Positions 1 to 45,059 of a stretch of DNA of 64,000 bases are shown in pieces. Every line of letters begins with the position of its first letter. Position 1 is the stretch's first letter. The stretch is from Candidula unifasciata. Its lineage: Eukaryota; Mollusca; Gastropoda; Stylommatophora; Geomitridae. The DNA lies in contig CAJHNH020000802.1 of assembly GCA_905116865.2 (NCBI GenBank), forward strand, positions 489,501 to 553,500. The letters run 5' to 3'. The notes below the pieces were generated by a model. The model saw only the letters and a program-made list of their open reading frames with translations, was not told the origin of the DNA and did not search any database. A program made the position numbers and the translations under genes.

Positions 1-325
1 CTACTCCAACACTCTCTGACTACCCCAATACTCTCTGACTACCCCAACACTCTTTGACTACTCCAACAATCTCTGACTACTCCAACACTTTCTGACTACC
101 CCAACACTTTCTGACTACCCCATCACTTTCTGACTACCCTATCACTTTCTGACTACCCCAACACTTTCTGACTACCCCAACACTTTCTGACTACCCCAAC
201 ACTTTCTGACTACCCCATCACTTTCTGACTACCCCATCACTTTCTACCTACCCCAACACTTTCTGACTACCCCATCACTTTCTGACTACCCCATCACTTT
301 CTGACTACCCCAACACTTTCTGGTT
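1..325. repeat. 19-bp minisatellite, about 17 copies
   Basis: Unit GACTACCCCAACACTTTCT with CCCCATC and CTCC variants. It is cut by the left window edge. Confidence 0.95.
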
Positions 326-428
326 ACTCCAGAGCTCGCTGACAACAGTTTTAGTTGTACATTATTTCAGATTGTTTTGTGACCATCTCTTGATGTGTTC
401 TTTCCTCTCGTCCACTGTCTGTCTACAT

Positions 429-500
429 CAGCGCTATTAAACTGGCGGTCCGCGGGCCACATCCAGCCCACAGAGGACTAGCAAGTGGACCGCCAGTTAA
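429..500 (+). mobile_element. hAT-like DNA transposon terminus
   Basis: CAGCGCTATTAAACTGGCGG followed by a GC-rich GTCCGCGGGCCAC resembles termini of hAT-type elements (CAGxG...). The inner sequence folds back: ACTGGCGGTCC (441-451) pairs with GGACCGCCAGT (487-497). A related terminus is at 48364. Confidence 0.45.
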
Positions 501-727
501 ATGGAAATAAGACCATTATTTGCGTGCACTGGATAGCAAACTGTTCCTTCCCACGACGTTTAACGGCTGAAGTGGTTTATGATGATGATGAGCTCAAGGG
601 CTAGATTACATATTAATTTTTACAAACCTTTTGCTCGGTACTGTGGATATCGCAACCCTTCCGCCTTGATTCCATGATAGATACAGTAAATCTGGAAAAT
701 ACGTGGCTTTCCTGCCTACCTGCTTAC

Positions 728-815
728 CTGCCGAGCGTAAACTCGGACCACAAGGAGTTTGTCACCCGGTCGCCGCGCAGATTGGTTTAACCAACTGAGT
801 TAGCGCTCGAGACTC
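728..815 (-). mobile_element. tRNA-derived SINE-like head, family A (copy 1)
   Basis: On the minus strand it reads a box-A-like TAACTCAGTTGGTTAAAC and a box-B-like GGTCCGAGTTTAC, separated by a segment with GACCGGGTGACAAACTCCTT. The same sequence with few changes lies on the + strand at 58806-58890, so this is an interspersed repeat rather than a single tRNA gene. Confidence 0.6.
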
Positions 816-894
816 AGCTGGCTTGATAATCAACTCTACACACATGTCGTAACTGCAACCGACTCACATAGTATGTTGATAAAGTTGGAGATAT

Positions 895-1250
895 ATGCAT
901 GCTCCGTGCAGAGTGTCAAGCATCGCTTGAGAGGTTCCGGGTAATTAGGGTCCTTTGGGTATTTTCTACAGGTGATGCTGATGTTTTGGGAAACGAGCAG
1001 GTAGATAGACTGGCTGGTTCTGCACCACTTGGTGTTGAATTGATGTATGACAAGCTAGATATTGTAATGGCCCTTTGCGAGCGAGTGAAGAGTGTAGAGG
1101 CACAGATAGATTATTACGGCCTGAGCAAAGGCAAGACGTATATACAGTCAGATAGCTACTAGTGTCAGTGAAATTAGAAATCTTTGCTTGCTGCTGAAGA
1201 TGGGGACGTTGTGATTATAGCAGTGTCCTGAGTTCTGCGGTATCGAGCCC
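895..1250 (+). pseudogene. RNase H-domain retroelement remnant, copy 1
   Basis: An open stretch of about 87 residues contains LWVFSTGDADVLGNEQVDRL, AGSAPLG and YDKLDIV, a decayed form of the (S/P)GHAG..GNE.AD.LA motif of retroelement RNase H domains. Downstream a second frame gives LLLKMG and QCPEFC, matching the copy at 24560. Frameshifts and loss of the catalytic His show decay. Confidence 0.7.
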
Positions 1251-1819
1251 TAATTTAACATTTCACAGTCAACGCATTAAGTCCGCTTTTCTTCTGTCTT
1301 TCTTTGCTTAACACTAAAAATATTTATCATGTTCATTCTTTCTTTCGTTATTCTAAATGCTACTCCTGTCTGAATTGAACTGTCCTGTCTTTGAATATTT
1401 TGTTTTCACCGCTGAGACTTACATTCCGCACGACCGCCTCCCTGTCCGATACCAGCCTGCAGCAGACTGACTGTAGATAGAACAGTGGGAGGGATTTCCC
1501 TCCGGCTTTGAGACGTCTGTGAGAGCACCAACCTCAGGCAGCTGCGCCTTGCTGCCGAAGCCGTTGAGACCTGGCTTGAAAAACAATCGACTAGGGCATG
1601 CTTGCACCATCCTAGCTACATTCTTGCCCCGATGGGTGATCTTTGAACTTGCTTGCAGAATCAATTACGGCAGTAGTTTTCTTCAACTTGAACATACCAC
1701 GTTTATCTCTGCGCATTGCGACTGACTGGCTCAGTTCTCCGGCTTTGTCTTTGACACGTAACTGAATTTAGTGTTTTTGTTGCGCTACGTTAGTTGTTGT
1801 TACTGAGAAGTTGCAGAAT

Positions 1820-1824
<5 letters not shown>
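1251..1824. other. No gene seen
   Basis: Unique sequence with short frames only; none shows a recognisable domain or flanking splice signals with conserved peptide. Confidence 0.6.
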
Positions 1825-1881
<57 letters not shown>

Positions 1882-2015
1882 TCTATCTGTCTGTCTCTCC
1901 ATCCCTCTCTCTATGTGTCTATCTGTCTGTCTCTCCCCCTCTGTCTGTCTGTCTCTCCATCCCTCCCTCTCTCCCTGTGTCTATCTGTCTCTCCCTCCCC
2001 CTCTCTGTCTCTTTC
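1825..2015. repeat. CT-rich microsatellite with CTGT/CCATC interruptions
   Basis: A pure (CT)n run to about 1877, then CTGT and TCTCCATCCCTC units. Open frames across it are serine/leucine runs and not genes. Confidence 0.95.
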
Positions 2016-2164
2016 TGCATATACCGCCCAGGTTTTGTGTATTTTGTTTGATATTCATATTATGTCTATTGATGAACAGACATGCTGTATAAATCATATA
2101 CCATTGCTTTGTGAAAGATGAATCTCTCTCAGTGGTGCGTGCGTGCGTGTGTGTGTGAAACAAA

Positions 2165-2245
2165 TGACTGACTGAGAGGCTTGAATGTAAGGCAGGCCTG
2201 CGTGCCCAGTTTGTGACCATTTAAACATAACGTTGATTCTTGTCC
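2165..2245 (+). repeat. Dispersed repeat tail, copy 1
   Basis: GTAAGGCAGGCCTGCGTGCC CAGTTT..GACC is shared with 17425-17475, where it is followed by AATAAAG. The pair suggests the 3' end of a LINE or SINE family, which I cannot name. Confidence 0.4.
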
Positions 2246-2977
2246 TACCTCACACCCTCTCTCAATGTATGCATCTAATTTGTAAACACAGAGAATGGAA
2301 CCTATATCAACCGGTCATGACGCTAAGCGATCAACCTGATCACATTTGCATGCGACACACAAAGCCTATTAGAAACGCTGTGCCTTTGGGAAATTATCTT
2401 TAGATTCTTCAAACCCGCCTACACCCTTCAAAGCCTACACAAGTTTGTACTAATGCTGGATTTATGTCCGTGGACACTTCCTCACAATCTTCTGCTCACG
2501 GGCGTCACGTGATTGATTGTCTTGGACACGAGCGCCAGTGAGAGTGACCTATAGAGAGGGGGGGGGGGGGGGGAGAGAAGAAGAAGACGGATTAAGTAGG
2601 TAGGTGATGAAAGAACTTTGTCTCGACTGTAAAACAGGGGAATAAAAGAACTAACTTAATGAGATGTGAGCACTGACTGACAGATCAGGGGATCAGAGGG
2701 AGAAGTAAGCACAGATCGTCACACCTCCACTTCCCCTTTATATTTTGTGCGCCTAGGTCACCGTGTACGTGTATAGTGGTCAACTAGTGCTCACCAACAC
2801 ACACATACACGTGACACTGAGACGTGACACTGAGACGTGACAAAGGCAATAGCAGGGCGCGAGTCTACGTGAAATTGGCTGGACAGTATACAGAACTTTT
2901 TTTTTTAAAAATCACCTTAGGCAAAGAAAATCCCGCAGTTCTGGAGAAAATCCAATATTCTTAGGGTGTTGTTATTT

Positions 2978-3007
2978 TGGGGTTAGGGTTAGAGTTAAAG
3001 TTAGGGT
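2978..3007 (+). repeat. Short telomere-like stretch
   Basis: GGGGTTAGGGTTAGAG followed by TTAAAGTTAGGG is a degenerate run of four TTAGGG-like units. It may be chance or an interstitial remnant. Confidence 0.4.
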
Positions 3008-3327
3008 GAGTCGGTGTCTCTGAGGCGGTCGGGGCTCATAAAGATCCTAACCTCAACCCTTAAAACCCCTAGAATATTGGTCTTTCCTGTGAACTCCGGG
3101 ATTCCATTTATTTGGGGTAAATTAAAAATAAAGCACCCAGTGCTTTTTTTTAGGGGGGGGGGGGGGGGGGGTAGGGGTGGGGCAAGGGGGCATACTACGT
3201 GACGCAAAGTTACTGATGTTTACTTATGCTGCATTATGATTGTAAAGTAAATTGGGTTATTTTATTTCACCCCATCTCTGAGATTCCGAGATTTCAAAGG
3301 AAACTAGAAACTCCAATATTAGGCGCA

Positions 3328-3349
3328 CACACACGCGCCCGCGCGCACG

Positions 3350-3412
<63 letters not shown>
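3328..3412. repeat. Compound (AC)n-(AG)n microsatellite
   Basis: A CGCG-interrupted AC run passes into a pure AG run of about 24 dinucleotides. Frames through it are low complexity. Confidence 0.95.
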
Positions 3413-3413
<1 letters not shown>

Positions 3414-4064
3414 CCCGAAACCCACACGGGTTCTGGCTAATAACAGCTGTGATCAGTACAAAGTCGAGGCGTTCGCATTAGTATTAGTAGCAGCAGCAGC
3501 AACAGCAGTAGATGTTGTATTAGTAAACGCAATGGTGGTAGTTGTAGAAGAAAGAAAGAGGGGAGATGAAGGAATGATAATGTGTATAAAAGCCGCATAA
3601 AACAATGACACATACAGTGACGACATATGTCAACGTCTAACCAGTAGCATAGGCCAAGTATGTGCTGTACAAGGATCGGTAATTGTAAAATAAAGCAGCA
3701 AGAAACATACAAATGGCACACAGACCCACATCACAGCAATATATATCACCCAACACATGCGGTTCGCATGCCAAGGTGTCTTGTTACCACCAGTCAAGGC
3801 GAACAGGTCACTGGCTAGCTTCTTTTCGTTTCTAAGCCTGTAGGTATTTCAAGTATCCGAGTAGTTGTGATGTCATTTGTTGTCCTCTATGATCCCTGAG
3901 ATCGGCATAGACGCCCCAATACGCTTGCACCAGGAACCCCCCCCCCCCCCCCCTTTTTTTCCCAGAAGTCAGACATGAAGTATGTGGTGCATTCTTGGTA
4001 GGACAATCAGCAGAGTAGATGTGACGCTATCACAGTGGATATAGTTTAATGGAATTCTGTTATA

Positions 4065-4220
4065 GCAGTCACAACTGCTGAAATGTTGCTGTTGCAACAG
4101 TCACCACTGCTGGAATGTTGCTGTTGTAGCAGTCACCACCCCTGGAATGTTGTTGTTGTAGCAGTCACTGCCCCTGGAATGATGATGTTGTTGTAGCAGT
4201 CAGCACTGCTAGAATGTTTT
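4065..4220. repeat. About 32-bp minisatellite, about 5 degenerate copies
   Basis: Copies share GTAGCAGTCACCAC and TGGAATGTTG. They vary in length through CTGTTG slippage. Confidence 0.8.
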
Positions 4221-4803
4221 TGTCCATGATACCACTGTTTGAACTTTGAAATAATGGTTTCAATTTTGTAGTAATCCGCAAGAGGACACTTAAAGAACAG
4301 GAGACATACTACAGAAGGGGAACTAAACAGTTGTCCGCGTATTATTGTCGACGTAATTGCGATTAACGCATCGACGGTAATACATCGACAGTAAACCACA
4401 ACACAACTGCATTATTACATTGACAGTAATATAAGAGCAGTAATATATCTACAGTAATACTGTTCGAATAGTATATGAGCACAGATTACATGCTACCATA
4501 GAAGACAGAAAGAAACATATTTTATAAATAGCGCTAATTTTCCCTAGATTTATTACAACCACTACGGTTTATTGTAGATAGAAATGTAGGCATTCCAGTG
4601 ATTGTACTGAATATTTTGATGCTTTTGATAATGTTTATTACTTGATGTCTGAATGAAATGAGGTCAGAATGGAGGGAGACCTCGAAGGGCAGAATGTTAG
4701 ACGGGTCCAATTCTTAACCCCTTTAAAAAAAGTGTGTTTGTTCGTTCGTTCTTTTCTTCCCTGGGTATTCGAGATGGCCAAGAGATAGCCAACCTCGGCA
4801 CAC

Positions 4804-5065
4804 ACTGACTGACTGACTGACTGACTGACTGACTGACTGACTGACTGACTGACTGACTGACTGACTCACTCACTCACTCTCACTCACTCACTCACTCACT
4901 CACTCACTCACTCACTCACTCACTCACTCACTCACTCACTCACTCACTCACTCACTCACTCACCCACCCACCCACCCACTCACTCACTCACTCACTCACT
5001 CACTCACTCACTCAATTACCCGCTCACTCACTCACCCACTCACTCACCCACTCACTCATTCGCTA
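4804..5065. repeat. Tetranucleotide array changing from ACTG to ACTC to ACCC
   Basis: About 15 copies of CTGA pass abruptly into dozens of CTCA units, with blocks of CCCA inside the second half. Confidence 0.95.
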
Positions 5066-5159
5066 GGAAAACTAAAACAACAAAGACAGTGTTTTACCAA
5101 CACAACAAAACCCGTGCATGTTTGGAGAAACCATTACCCGCCTCCAGGAATCCACCGTT

Positions 5160-5233
5160 TGTTAGGACCCCCCTCCTCCTCTCCCTCTTTCTCTTTTCTT
5201 GTCTCTCTCTCTCTTCTCTTGTCTCTCTCTTCT

Positions 5234-5294
<61 letters not shown>

Positions 5295-5303
5295 CTGTGT
5301 CTG
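5160..5303. repeat. CT/CTGT-rich low-complexity stretch
   Basis: CTCT, CTTGT and CTGT units lead directly into the 31-bp array that begins near 5305. Confidence 0.9.
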
Positions 5304-6462
5304 TTGACAGAATTATTGCATGTTTGCTGTTTCTGTTGAGAGAATATGGCAAGTTTGCTGTTTCTGTTAAGAGAATATGGCATGTTTGCTGTTTCTGTTG
5401 AGAGAATATGGCACGTTTGCTGTTTCTGTTGAGGGAATATGGCAAGTTTGCTGTTTCTGTAAAGAGAATATGGCATGTTTGCTGTTTCTGTTGAGAGAAT
5501 ATGGCATGTTTGCTGTTTCTGTTGAGAGAATGTGGCACGTTTGCTGTTTCTGTTGAGGGAATATGGCATGTTTGCTGTTTCTGTTGAGAGAATATGGCAT
5601 GTTTGCTGTTTCTGTTGAGGGAATATGGCATGTTTGCTGTTTCTGTTGAGGGAATATGGCATGTTTGCTGTTTCTGTTGAGAGAATATGGCATGTTTGCT
5701 GTTTCTGTTGAGGGAATATGGCATGTTTGCTGTTTCTGTTGAGAGAATATGGCATGTTTGCTGTTTCTGTTGAGAGAATATGGCATGTTTGCTGTTTCTG
5801 ATGAGAGAATATAACATGTTTGCTGTTTATGTTGAGAGAATATGGCATGTTTGCTGTTTCTGTTGAGAGAATATGGCATGTTTGCTGTTTCTGTTGAGAG
5901 AATATGGCATGTTTGCTGTTTCTGTTGAGAGAATATGGCATGTTTGCTGTTTCTGTTGAGAGAATATGGCATGTTTGCTGTTTCTGTTGAGAGAATATGG
6001 CATGTTTGCTGTTTCATGTTTAAATAATTATTGCATGTTTGCTGTTTCTGTTGAGGGAATATGGCATGTTTGCTGTTTCTGTTGAGAGAATATGGCATGT
6101 TTGCTGTTTCTGTTGAGAGAATATGGCATGTTTGCTGTTTCTGTTGAGGGAATATGGCATGTTTGCTGTTTCTGTTGAGGGAATATGGCATGTTTGCTGT
6201 TTCTGTTGAGAGAATATGGCATGTTTGCTGTTTCTGTTGAGAGAATATGGCATGTTTGCTGTTTCTGTTGAGAGAATATGGCATGTTTGCTGTTTCTGTT
6301 GAGAGAATATGGCATGTTTGCTGTTTCTATTGAGAGAATATTGCATGTTTGCTGTTTCTGTTGAGGGAATATGGCATGTTTGCTGTTTCTGTTGAGGGAA
6401 TATGGCATGTTTGCTGTTTCATGTTTAAATAATTATTGCATGTTTGCTGTTTCTGTTGACAG
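5304..6462. repeat. 31-bp minisatellite, about 37 copies, ending at the exon 1 acceptor
   Basis: The unit contains TGTTTGCTGTTTCTGTTGAG then AGAATATGGCA. Because 31 is not divisible by three and the unit lacks stops on the minus strand, long minus-strand frames appear in every phase. First and last units carry TTGACAG where inner units have TTGAGAG or TTGAGGG. The last unit supplies the acceptor for RASGEF1 exon 1. Confidence 0.95.
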
Positions 6463-40093
<33,631 letters not shown>

Positions 40094-41079
40094 CCACATT
40101 GAGAACCAGAGAGTCCTGCAGGTTCCCACCTTAGACAAGCATCCACATGAAGGTTCCAGAGCTCTTCAATCACCATGTATGGGATCATCCCTGAACCTGA
40201 TGCCACGCTTTCTGGCAGCGCTGGTGCCAACTGATTGTGTCAGCAACTATCTGTGATGTCTGGGGAAGTGTCTTAGGAATTCCTCAAGCAGGATCCTGTG
40301 AACAGATTTGTGAAAACTTCTTACCAATAACTGTTTTTGATCTGTGCAGAAAAATTGTCTCACAAATTCCATGAACAAGATCCAGTGACTGTTCCCATTT
40401 GTGGACTCATGTTGCCAGCTCCCATTTGTGGACTCATGTTGCCAGCAAGTGTTTTGGATCTGTGCAGAATGAGCTGATGGATTCCTTGAAGGGACATAGT
40501 GAACAGATTGTGATCTGCTGTCAGAATAACTTATTATCATCAGTTGATTGGTGATGGTTGAAAAAAAAACATTACTTGAATTGAGTTAGATGTACTGGTT
40601 ATCTACAAATGTTTATTTAAATATATTGTTATCTACAAATGTTTATGTAGATGTCTACAAATGTTTATGTAGATGTATGAGTTATCTATGAATATTTATA
40701 TAGATATATGAATTATCTGTGAATGTTTATGCAGATGAATGGATATTGTTTCAGAGTCGTCTCCTCGTTGGGTGCAATTTTTTGTTATTTGAAGCCCCAC
40801 CCCGGCTTATGCCGGGGGCCCTGAATATAGCCGGGGCATAGATATGGCCTAACGGTTGAAAAGGGTTTCTGGGACCTCTCCACAGGTGGTTCTCATCCAC
40901 ATGGTGGCACTTTGTGTCACCGGGTGTTTATCGCTTTTATGATGTTCTGGTGGGGTACAACTACCTACCTACCTACCATGTATCTAGTATCTATGAATGT
41001 GTAATTATCATCACTAGGACAAATATCTAAATATGTTATCGTGATGCTGTGCATAAGTGGAGATAGTGATTCAGGAAAA
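40094..41079 (+). other. Possible RASGEF1 3' UTR
   Basis: If the stop at 40091 is real, this is 3' UTR. No AATAAA is close by; the first clear one I see is at 42089-42094. Small duplications occur, for example CCCATTTGTGGACTCATGTT at 40395 and 40421. Confidence 0.35.
40765..40980 (+). repeat. GC-richer block with (ACCT)n tail, possible SINE
   Basis: A block with CCCCACCCCGGCTTATGCCG and GGTGGCACTTTGTGTCACCG ends in ACCTACCTACCTACC. A compact body with a short tandem tail is typical of SINEs, but no second copy or tRNA head is seen. Confidence 0.35.
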
Positions 41080-41665
41080 TGATGAGAAGTGATTCCACCA
41101 CACATGGCTCATCACAGCTCTACTGGTGCAAGATGTGATTCCACCACACATGGCTCATCACAGCTCTACTGGTGCAAGCTGTGATTCCACCACACATGGC
41201 TCATCACAGCTCTACTGGTGCAAGCTGTGATTCCACCACACATGGCTCATCACAGCTCTACTGGTGCAAGATGTGATTCCACCACACATGGCTCATCACA
41301 GCTCTACTGGTGCAAGATGTGATTCCACCACACATGGCTCATCACAGCTCTACTGGTGCAAGCTGTGATTCCACCACACATGGCTCATCACAGCTCTACT
41401 GGTGCAAGCTGTGATTCCACCACACATGGCTCATCACAGCTCTACTGGTGCAAGCTGTGATTCCACCACACATGGCTCATCACAGCTCTACTGGTGCAAG
41501 CTGTGATTCCACCACACATGGCTCATCACAGCTCTACTGGTGCAAGATGTGATTCCACCACACATGGCTCATCACAGCTCTACTGGTGCAAGCTGTGATT
41601 CCACCACACATGGCTCATCACAGCTCTACTGGTGCAAGCTGTGATTCCACCACACTGCTTTACTG
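41080..41665. repeat. 46-bp minisatellite, about 12-13 copies
   Basis: Unit TGTGATTCCACCACACATGG plus CTCATCACAGCTCTACTGGT and GCAAGC, then shorter decayed units to about 41830. It would lie in the 3' UTR if the gene ends at 40093 and uses a distal poly(A) site. Confidence 0.95.
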
Positions 41666-42099
41666 TGGCAAGTTTTGATTCCACCACACGACTTTGCTAT
41701 GGCAAGTTATGATTCCACCACACTGCTTTACTGTGGCAAGTTGTGATTCCACCACACTGCTTTACTAGGGAAAGTTTTAATTCCATCACACATGATTCGA
41801 GACAACTTTACTGCGGCAAGTTGTGATTCCTTTCACCAGGCATGGCATTTTTAGTAAAACCATGGAGATAAAGACTAAGTAGTAAAGTGGCAACAACAGT
41901 AAAAGAGTTGACCGGTTTCGTGCCCTGAGCTGTTAAACTCAAGGCAATTTTGGGTTTTTGGTGCGAGAACTGTGTTCTAGGCCAGTTGCAATAAGAGAAT
42001 CTGGTCAATATAATGCTGGTCATCTGTGCTTCCCAGAATTTTCTTGGTACCTATTTGAGATAACTGATCTGTGTGTTTAGATATTTGGAATAAAACACA

Positions 42100-42290
42100 T
42101 GCATGCACGTATACATACATTGCCATGCACATTGACATACACGTATACATACATTCACATATACATACATACAATTATACATACATTCACATACATACAT
42201 TCACATACATGTATTCATACATGCACATACATATATACATACATGCACATACGTGAATACATACATGCACATTCACATACATACACACCG
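42100..42290. repeat. (CATA)n-type microsatellite
   Basis: ACATACAT units with CAC and CGT interruptions, directly after an AATAAA at 42089-42094. Confidence 0.9.
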
Positions 42291-42334
42291 GCTGATCACC
42301 ACACACAAGCAGAAAACTGATCTCTGTTTCAGTA

Positions 42335-42810
42335 AAGTTCAGACAGTTGTGGCAGAGTTACCCCGAGTGAAGTGTGGTGAACTGCAGTAAAGGTGTGGCA
42401 GTTACCCTGAGTGAAGTGGGGTGAACTGCAGTAAAGGTGTGGCAGAGTTACCCCGAGTGAAGTGGGGTGAACTGCAGTAAAGGTGTGGCAGAGTTACCCT
42501 GAGTGAAGTGGGGTGAACTGCAGTAAAGGTGTGGCAGAGTTACCCCGAGTGAAGTGGGGTGAACTGCAGTAAAGGTGTGGCAGAGTTACCCCGAGTGAAG
42601 TGGGGTGAACTGCAGTAAAGGTGTGGCAGAGTTACCCCGAGTGAAGTGGGGTGAACTGCAGTAAAGGTGTGGCAGAGTTACCCCGAGTGAAGTGGGGTGA
42701 ACTGCAGTAAAGGTGTGGCAGAGTTACCCCGAGTGAAGTGGGGTGAACTGCAGTAAAGGTGTGGCAGAGTTACCCCGAGTGAAGTGGGGTGAACTGCAGT
42801 AAAGGTGTAT
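42335..42810. repeat. 46-bp minisatellite, about 10 copies
   Basis: Unit CAGAGTTACCCCGAGTGAAG plus TGGGGTGAACTGCAGTAAAG and GTGTGG. Very uniform. Confidence 0.95.
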
Positions 42811-43179
42811 AAAGACAGCATGAAAATTAACTAAACTGACTAAACTGGATTTAGAAATTGAGTAAACAAACACAATGGAAGATAGAAGCAAAATATGTGA
42901 ACTGAAAAAAAAAAAAAAAAAAAAACAGAAAATAGAACTCATTTAGATTGTGCACTCCAGTAATATTACCACAAATTATGATTTAGGCCATGAAAAAGCC
43001 GGGGGGATTTGTCTATAATTACTGAAGTAGTATAATTCTGTTTGTGCTTGCTGATGAAGGATTTTTAGCCGTAATATTCATTCTGTCCCTAATGATTGTG
43101 TTTATTATGAAGATAATATAGCTTTTGTTGTATGTGGAATTAACAACTGGTGTAGCTTTCATCTAGAAATCAAATGGTC

Positions 43180-43300
43180 ACAGCTCAGTAAACAACTTTA
43201 ACTCTTGGACACAACTCAGGAAACAACTTTAACTCTTGGTCACAACTCAGTAAACAACTTTAACTCTTGGTCACAACTCAGGAAACAACTTTAACTCCTG
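43180..43300. repeat. 31-bp minisatellite, about 4 copies
   Basis: Unit containing AACTCAGTAAACAACTTTAA and CTCTTGG. Confidence 0.85.
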
Positions 43301-43539
43301 TGGGTTGGGTCCTCCAAAACAACTTCCTGTCATATAATTTACTTAACTCATTCACAATTACATAATCATCCAATCAGCACCTGTCTACTTACTGACTGTA
43401 TGTTAGTGAGGTGGGAGGGTTGTTTCTGTTGAAAATTTGCAATTGGTAAACATGTGCTCAATGGTGATATTATTAACTCTGACATTAGGAAACATAACTG
43501 CTCAATGTAATAATGATGTTACCTTTAATATTAGTAAAC

Positions 43540-43730
43540 ACACCTGCTGAACATGATCAAAGATGTTACAAACACCTGCTGAACATGATCAAAGATGTTA
43601 CAAACACCTGCTGAACATGATCAAAGATGTTACAAACACCTGCTAAACATGATCAAAGATGTTACAAACACCTGCTGAACATGATCAGAGATGTTACAAA
43701 CACCTGCTGAACATATCACAAATGTCACAA
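43540..43730. repeat. 32-bp minisatellite, about 5-6 copies
   Basis: Unit ATGATCAAAGATGTTACAAA plus CACCTGCTGAAC. Confidence 0.9.
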
Positions 43731-43789
43731 GTGATGCACAAATGCAGTGTCACATGAACAGGTGATTGCGAGTGTAGACAAAACTGGGC

Positions 43790-44545
43790 ACTCTGTCTAG
43801 CAGCCACGTGGCAGTGATGCTTTGCTTGACATATTCATGGCATTGTGGTGCTGGGGTGTCTGTGGATTACCTACCTCCCCGGGCAGCAGCTAGAAATGCC
43901 CTGTACCAGTTCTAAAGGAAATATGGGTTGTGTTTCTGCCTTTCCCTTTAACACGTAGCTAAGGTGGGGCTCACAGTGTTCTCATTCCCCGCCACCAGAT
44001 TGCCTGCAGGTTTCGCTGAGCTCTTCATGTCTCTAAGCATGAGTAGTTGGGGCAACTGGATCGTCACGTCCTGAGTCCCTGTGCCTTCACGATAGTTTCC
44101 GGTATTCAGGGGGGTTAGCATACTTGTTTCCATTCCTAAGACTGTTCAGCACACCTCTGGCTCCTTCCCTCCCACAGGGGGCAGTAGGTTGTGGTGCACC
44201 GGGTTTATTATCGAGGTTTGCTCCTCTAGATCCATTGTGTTTTGCCTGGGAATTCGCACCCCCAGTTACCGGGACTACCTCGGGGAGGCTGTGACTCTTC
44301 GCCACGCACAATGGTCTTGAGGTAAGAGAGGTTTTGCTAGGTCAAGAGGCTGACACCACAATGGACGCTCCTTTCGTGAACAGATATTCACTAGACCTAG
44401 GGTGAAGTAAGGGGGGGAACCCACTACCCACAACACCAACACTTCTTACCCCCTGCCTCTCGAGGCTCAGTCCCATGCTTTGCTTGACAAGTGTAGCCTT
44501 CTGCATTCTTTGTTGATTATGGCTTTTCACACAAACTTGAGTTGT
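43790..44545 (-). other. GC-richer unique block, perhaps a retroelement 5' region
   Basis: Composition differs from the AT-rich surroundings, and several minus-strand frames of 60-75 codons overlap without homology I recognise. CATGCTTTGCTTGACA-like pieces occur at both ends (near 43821 and 44476). It could be the 5' UTR of an inserted element on the minus strand; this is a guess. Confidence 0.25.
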
Positions 44546-44877
44546 TCATTGAATATTCATTATTTGTGGCAATATACAGATGTTTTATCCTGAACATTCT
44601 GGATAAGGGTGAGACATACTACTGTAGTGTCCTGTACTGACTAGTGAGAAGACATGCTACAGCAGACTTCTTTCACTGAATTTCTGCCTTAACTCCCCCA
44701 CCCCCCCTCCCCCCCCCCCCCCCCCCGGACTAGATTTTAGTAGAAATGTAACTTGTTTATGTTTTGCTTGTTACTGAAATCTTGTCTCTAATACATAATA
44801 TGTACATAGTTATTGCACGTCCTGCCACAAAAGCAATACAGCAGCATGTTTTATCTGGCAGTTTAGTTCTGTACACA

Positions 44878-45052
44878 CCAGCCATTGTTTGTATCTGGTT
44901 CAGTACCGGCCATTGTTTGTATCTGGTTCAGTACCAGCCATTGTTTGTATCTGGTTCAGTACCAGCCATTGTTTGTATCTGGTTCAGTACCGGCCATTGT
45001 TTGTATCTGGTTCAGTACCGGCCATTGTTTGTATCTGGTTCAGTACCGGCCA
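44878..45052. repeat. 28-bp minisatellite, 6 copies
   Basis: Unit GCCATTGTTTGTATCTGGTT plus CAGTACCG. Confidence 0.93.
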
Positions 45053-45059
45053 ATCATCA

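Larger units (their letters stand above)
2016..4800. other. No gene seen (5' flank or upstream intron)
   Basis: Mostly unique sequence with G tracts near 2558 and 3152, a C tract near 3938 and the repeats listed separately. The unseen 5' exon(s) and promoter of the RASGEF1 gene could lie here or left of the window; I could not point to one. Confidence 0.5.

Noticed and set aside
3001..3600. Short frames around AC/AG microsatellite
   Set aside because: Low-complexity translation only.
5134..6408. Minus-strand NRNSKHAIFSQQKQQ-type repeat proteins
   Set aside because: The 31-bp unit is open in three phases on the minus strand; the array is intronic or upstream to the RASGEF1 gene.
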